From G039954875 sp047528275 (GTDB taxonomy: Bacteria > Bacteroidota > Bacteroidia > Flavobacteriales > Blattabacteriaceae), in assembly GCA_047528275.1 (NCBI GenBank), contig CP180023.1, positions 1,550,001 through 1,614,000 on the forward strand: DNA of 64,000 bases, given 5' to 3'. Shown piece by piece: positions 62,093 through 64,000 of the stretch (position 1 is its first letter; every line of letters begins with the position of its first letter). The position numbers were made by a program, and so were the translations under genes. Below the pieces are notes generated by a model that ran no database searches, was not told where the DNA came from, and saw only the letters and a list, made by a program, of their open reading frames with translations.

Positions 62093-63646
62093 TTAATTCC
62101 TAAATGAAGATAAAACCTTGTTTTTTTCATTGAGAAACTGGTATTCCAAATACCGAAATGAATCCCTTGGGACGATATGGATCCATCTTTTATAACGCAA
62201 AAACCATTTCAACCGGATAGAAGGCCAACCTTGCTTGAGATAGGCCGCTATAAAAGGATGTGTATGTAGGGTGATCTTTTTGTGAACCAGATCTTCTATC
62301 ATGAATTCTAAGACTGACTCCATATGATGGACGTGTACAAGAGGAGAACTCACCTCCTTAGACTCGTTGGGATTGGGTTCATTGGTAGTGATGCTCAACT
62401 CTGGGCGTACTCGATGACGTGTCATTTGGACTAAACCAAACTTACTAAGGGGTAATATTTTATGTTTTGCCCTATCATGTTTCATCTCCTTTTTGAGGTG
62501 TTCATAGAGTTTTTTTCTATCATCGGCTTGGTGCATATCTATAAAATCTGCTACAATAATCCCGCCCATATCTCTCAAGCGAAGTTGTCTGGCTATTTCT
62601 GTAGCAGCCAAAATATTTATCTCCAAGGAATTACTCAATTTATTTTCCTTAATATGTTTACTCATCCCGCTATTCACATCGATGACATGAAGTGCCTCAG
62701 TATGTTCAATAATCAAATAGGCTCCCTTGGCAAATGGTACGTTTTTACCTAAAGAGACTTTGATCTGTTTTTCGACGCCAAATTTTTCAAAAATAGGCAT
62801 CGAACCTTTATAATATTTGACAATACTGGTCTTATTTGGGGCAATGACAGATAAATAAGTGTGGATATCTTCGTATAGATCCTTATCATCACAAACAATA
62901 GATGTAAAATCATCATTGAAAGTATCTCTTAATATACAAGAGGCCTTATCTTTCTCGCTGAGAATTTTGACTGGAGGTGACTCTTTAGTGAGGTTACTTA
63001 CTACGTTTTTCCATCTATTCATCAGATAAAGTAAGTCAGCCTGAAGAGTCTCAGCCTTTTTATCTTGGGCTACTGTACGGATAATGACTCCGAAACCTTT
63101 GGGTCTGATCTTTTCAATGACCTCTATTAGTCGTATTCTTTCATTACGATCTTTGATCTTCTGAGAAATAGAAATTTTCTCTGAAAAAGGCATGAGAACT
63201 AAATACCTACCAGCAATAGAGATCTCCGAACTCAATCTAGGCCCTTTATTAGAGATCGGTTCTTTGGTGATTTGTACTAAAATCTTTTGTCCAGGCTGTA
63301 GTATTTCTATAATGGATCCACTTTTACTGATGTCATCTTCTAGAGTGAAACGGCTCAAATTGGGTGTAGGCTTATTTTTATCTTGAGCTTTAGCGAGGAA
63401 TTTCATAAAAGATCTGATCTGAGGGCCAAGATCTTGATAATGAAGAAAAGCATCCTTTGAAGTACTGATACTAACAAAAGCTGCATTCAGGCCTTGAGCT
63501 ATTTTTTTTACTTTCCCTAAATAGAGGTCTCCTACAGAAAATTTTTTATCGATGGTTTCCTGATGAAGCTCTGAGAGCTTTCCTTTTTCCAGAAGAGCAA
63601 TAGCGACTTCCTCTAGTCTTGCACTTATAATTAACTCTTTACTCAT
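62093..63646 (-). CDS. rng: Ribonuclease G (RNase E/G family)
   Basis: A 517-residue endoribonuclease that cuts single-stranded AU-rich RNA, for example in rRNA maturation. I place the start at MSKELIISARLEEVAIALLE (ATG at 63646); two further Met codons lie just upstream (63649, 63664). An S1-like RNA-binding domain (VGDLYLGKVKKIAQGLNAAF, residues 39-58) is followed by KGPRLSSEISIAGRYLVLMP. The catalytic acids appear in ALHVIDVNSGMSKH and GGIIVADFIDMHQADDRKKL. LVQMTRHRVRPEL comes before the C-terminal part. It is intact, and lies with the tiny basic protein and HU upstream, the order usual in Bacteroidota. The family is conserved even in much-reduced genomes. Confidence 0.95.
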   Translation of the reverse strand: MSKELIISARLEEVAIALLEKGKLSELHQETIDKKFSVGDLYLGKVKKIAQGLNAAFVSISTSKDAFLHYQDLGPQIRSFMKFLAKAQDKNKPTPNLSRFTLEDDISKSGSIIEILQPGQKILVQITKEPISNKGPRLSSEISIAGRYLVLMPFSEKISISQKIKDRNERIRLIEVIEKIRPKGFGVIIRTVAQDKKAETLQADLLYLMNRWKNVVSNLTKESPPVKILSEKDKASCILRDTFNDDFTSIVCDDKDLYEDIHTYLSVIAPNKTSIVKYYKGSMPIFEKFGVEKQIKVSLGKNVPFAKGAYLIIEHTEALHVIDVNSGMSKHIKENKLSNSLEINILAATEIARQLRLRDMGGIIVADFIDMHQADDRKKLYEHLKKEMKHDRAKHKILPLSKFGLVQMTRHRVRPELSITTNEPNPNESKEVSSPLVHVHHMESVLEFMIEDLVHKKITLHTHPFIAAYLKQGWPSIRLKWFLRYKRWIHIVPRDSFRYLEYQFLNEKNKVLSSFRN

Positions 63647-63725
63647 CATTTTTGCACACAACAACTTTAGGAATAACCGGTGCTTTGTTCTTTAGCACTG
63701 GCCTTGGTAATACCTGAAGAAATGT

Positions 63726-63818
63726 CTACTTTTTTTTCTTATGTCTGTTTTGCCTACTTCTTTTCTTACGTTTGTGGGTAGCAATTTTTCGTTTCTTTCG
63801 TTTTTTTCCGTTAGGCAT
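63726..63818 (-). CDS. 30-residue Lys/Arg-rich conserved protein, probably ribosome-associated
   Basis: A 30-codon frame, too short for most gene callers, reading MPNGKKRKKRKIATHKRKKR then SRQNRHKKKK before a TAG. It is almost entirely lysine, arginine and histidine, yet preserved as an exact frame with clear start and stop between two intact genes. Bacteroidota carry a highly conserved protein of this size and composition between the HU and rng genes; I recall a recently described small large-subunit protein of this type (bL38) from a Flavobacterium ribosome, but the match is from memory. An rRNA-binding role is therefore likely. About 30 bases separate it from the HU gene, and 80 from the rng start, so it is in the same operon. 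Confidence 0.75.
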   Translation of the reverse strand: MPNGKKRKKRKIATHKRKKRSRQNRHKKKK

Positions 63819-63849
63819 AGCGTTAACATTAATCGATTTGGGATTGTAA

Positions 63850-64000
63850 TTACTTCTTCTTATGATAAGGGACATTTTTCTTCACCGCTTCGACGAATTC
63901 CTTTGCAGGCTTAAACGACGGAATACAGTGTGCGGGGATGACAACGGATTCTTCCTTGGATATATTACGTCCTACTTTTTCAGCCCGACTTTTGTTGATA
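63850..64000 (-). CDS. HU-family DNA-binding protein, C-terminal part
   Basis: The last 49 codons of a gene that runs off the right edge. The piece reads INKSRAEKVGRNISKEESVV then IPAHCIPSFKPAKEFVEAVK and ends NVPYHKKK at a TAA (63850-63852). RAEKVGRNISKEES matches the RAAR-GRNPKTGE arm of HU proteins, and PAHCIPSFKPAKEF the following IPA-VP-FKAGK segment. HU binds and bends DNA and packs the nucleoid. It is the first gene of the HU, small basic protein, rng series. Confidence 0.85.
   Translation of the reverse strand, partial: INKSRAEKVGRNISKEESVVIPAHCIPSFKPAKEFVEAVKKNVPYHKKK

Noticed and set aside
1..64000. An altered genetic code, with stop codons read through
   Set aside because: All three stop codons interrupt the broken genes, frameshifts accompany them, and the intact genes use ordinary stops and contain none in frame.
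1..64000. CRISPR arrays, insertion sequences or prophage
   Set aside because: No regularly spaced repeats, transposase or phage structural motifs were seen on either strand; the only mobile-element trace is the mobC relic.

Overview
The window looks like a chromosome segment of a Bacteroidota bacterium, probably from the Cytophagales side of the phylum, in an advanced but unfinished stage of genome decay, as in a host-restricted symbiont. The phylum call rests on lineage-typical families (DUF2480, DUF5686, a SusC/SusD pair, a fused SecDF, an Nfu protein with two N-terminal domains, a MobC-type coupling protein), on TANNTTTG-like -7 elements just upstream of several genes, and on a 30-residue Lys/Arg-rich protein between HU and ribonuclease G. 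No 16S rRNA is present, so a finer placement is inference. The sequence is AT-rich. About twenty intact genes stand among at least twenty-five genes that can still be read in pieces but carry several stops and frameshifts each.

Layout. 0-4.7 kb: decayed minus-strand coding remnants I cannot name. 4.7-8.1 kb: intact PAP2 phosphatase and TatA next to a ruined secDF. 8.2-10.6 kb: ruined YcgG-like gene, amino-acid permease and PhoH-type ATPase, the last two joined tail to tail. 10.6-12 kb: intact surA. 12-14.9 kb: ruined HMG-CoA lyase, GNAT acetyltransferase and PepT. 15-17.5 kb: intact lptB, thiamine pyrophosphokinase and ppa around a broken cobalamin adenosyltransferase. 17.6-20.1 kb: ruined DUF5686 outer-membrane protein. 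20.2-25.6 kb: intact pdhB, hemW, murI and nfuA. 26-30.3 kb: ruined acyltransferase/GNAT fusion, intact lysC, ruined fbp. 30.4-31.6 kb: intact rnpA and marC. 31.8-33.8 kb: ruined mobC of a former conjugative element. 33.8-39.2 kb: lepA, dCMP deaminase, an S41 protease with a doubtful active site, and xerD. 39.3-43.4 kb: ruined NUDIX and comEC, intact lpxB and DUF2480. 43.5-49.1 kb: ruined susD, susC and rnhB. 49.4-59 kb: a complete but dead myo-inositol catabolic cluster. 59-61.8 kb: tandem Na+/solute symporters, one dead and one intact. 62-64 kb: tRNA-Leu, rng, a tiny basic protein and HU.

How it fits together. What survives is the core of a cell that still makes an envelope and proteins: lipid A (lpxB) and LPS export (lptB), outer-membrane chaperoning (surA), peptidoglycan (murI, with lysC upstream of diaminopimelate), Fe-S and heme handling (nfuA, hemW), pyruvate oxidation (pdhB, with thiamine pyrophosphokinase supplying its cofactor), RNA processing (rnpA, rng) and chromosome dimer resolution (xerD). 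What has died is free-living metabolism: polysaccharide uptake (SusCD), inositol use, gluconeogenesis (fbp), leucine or ketone-body breakdown (mvaB), peptide use (pepT), DNA uptake (comEC), conjugation (mobC) and protein-export assistance (secDF).

The most striking contrast is at the right: every recognisable enzyme of the inositol pathway is dead, yet the last of two tandem Na+/solute symporters has a clean 539-residue frame. Extents of pseudogenes are estimates from frame-by-frame reading by eye; all family names are from motif recognition without database searches.
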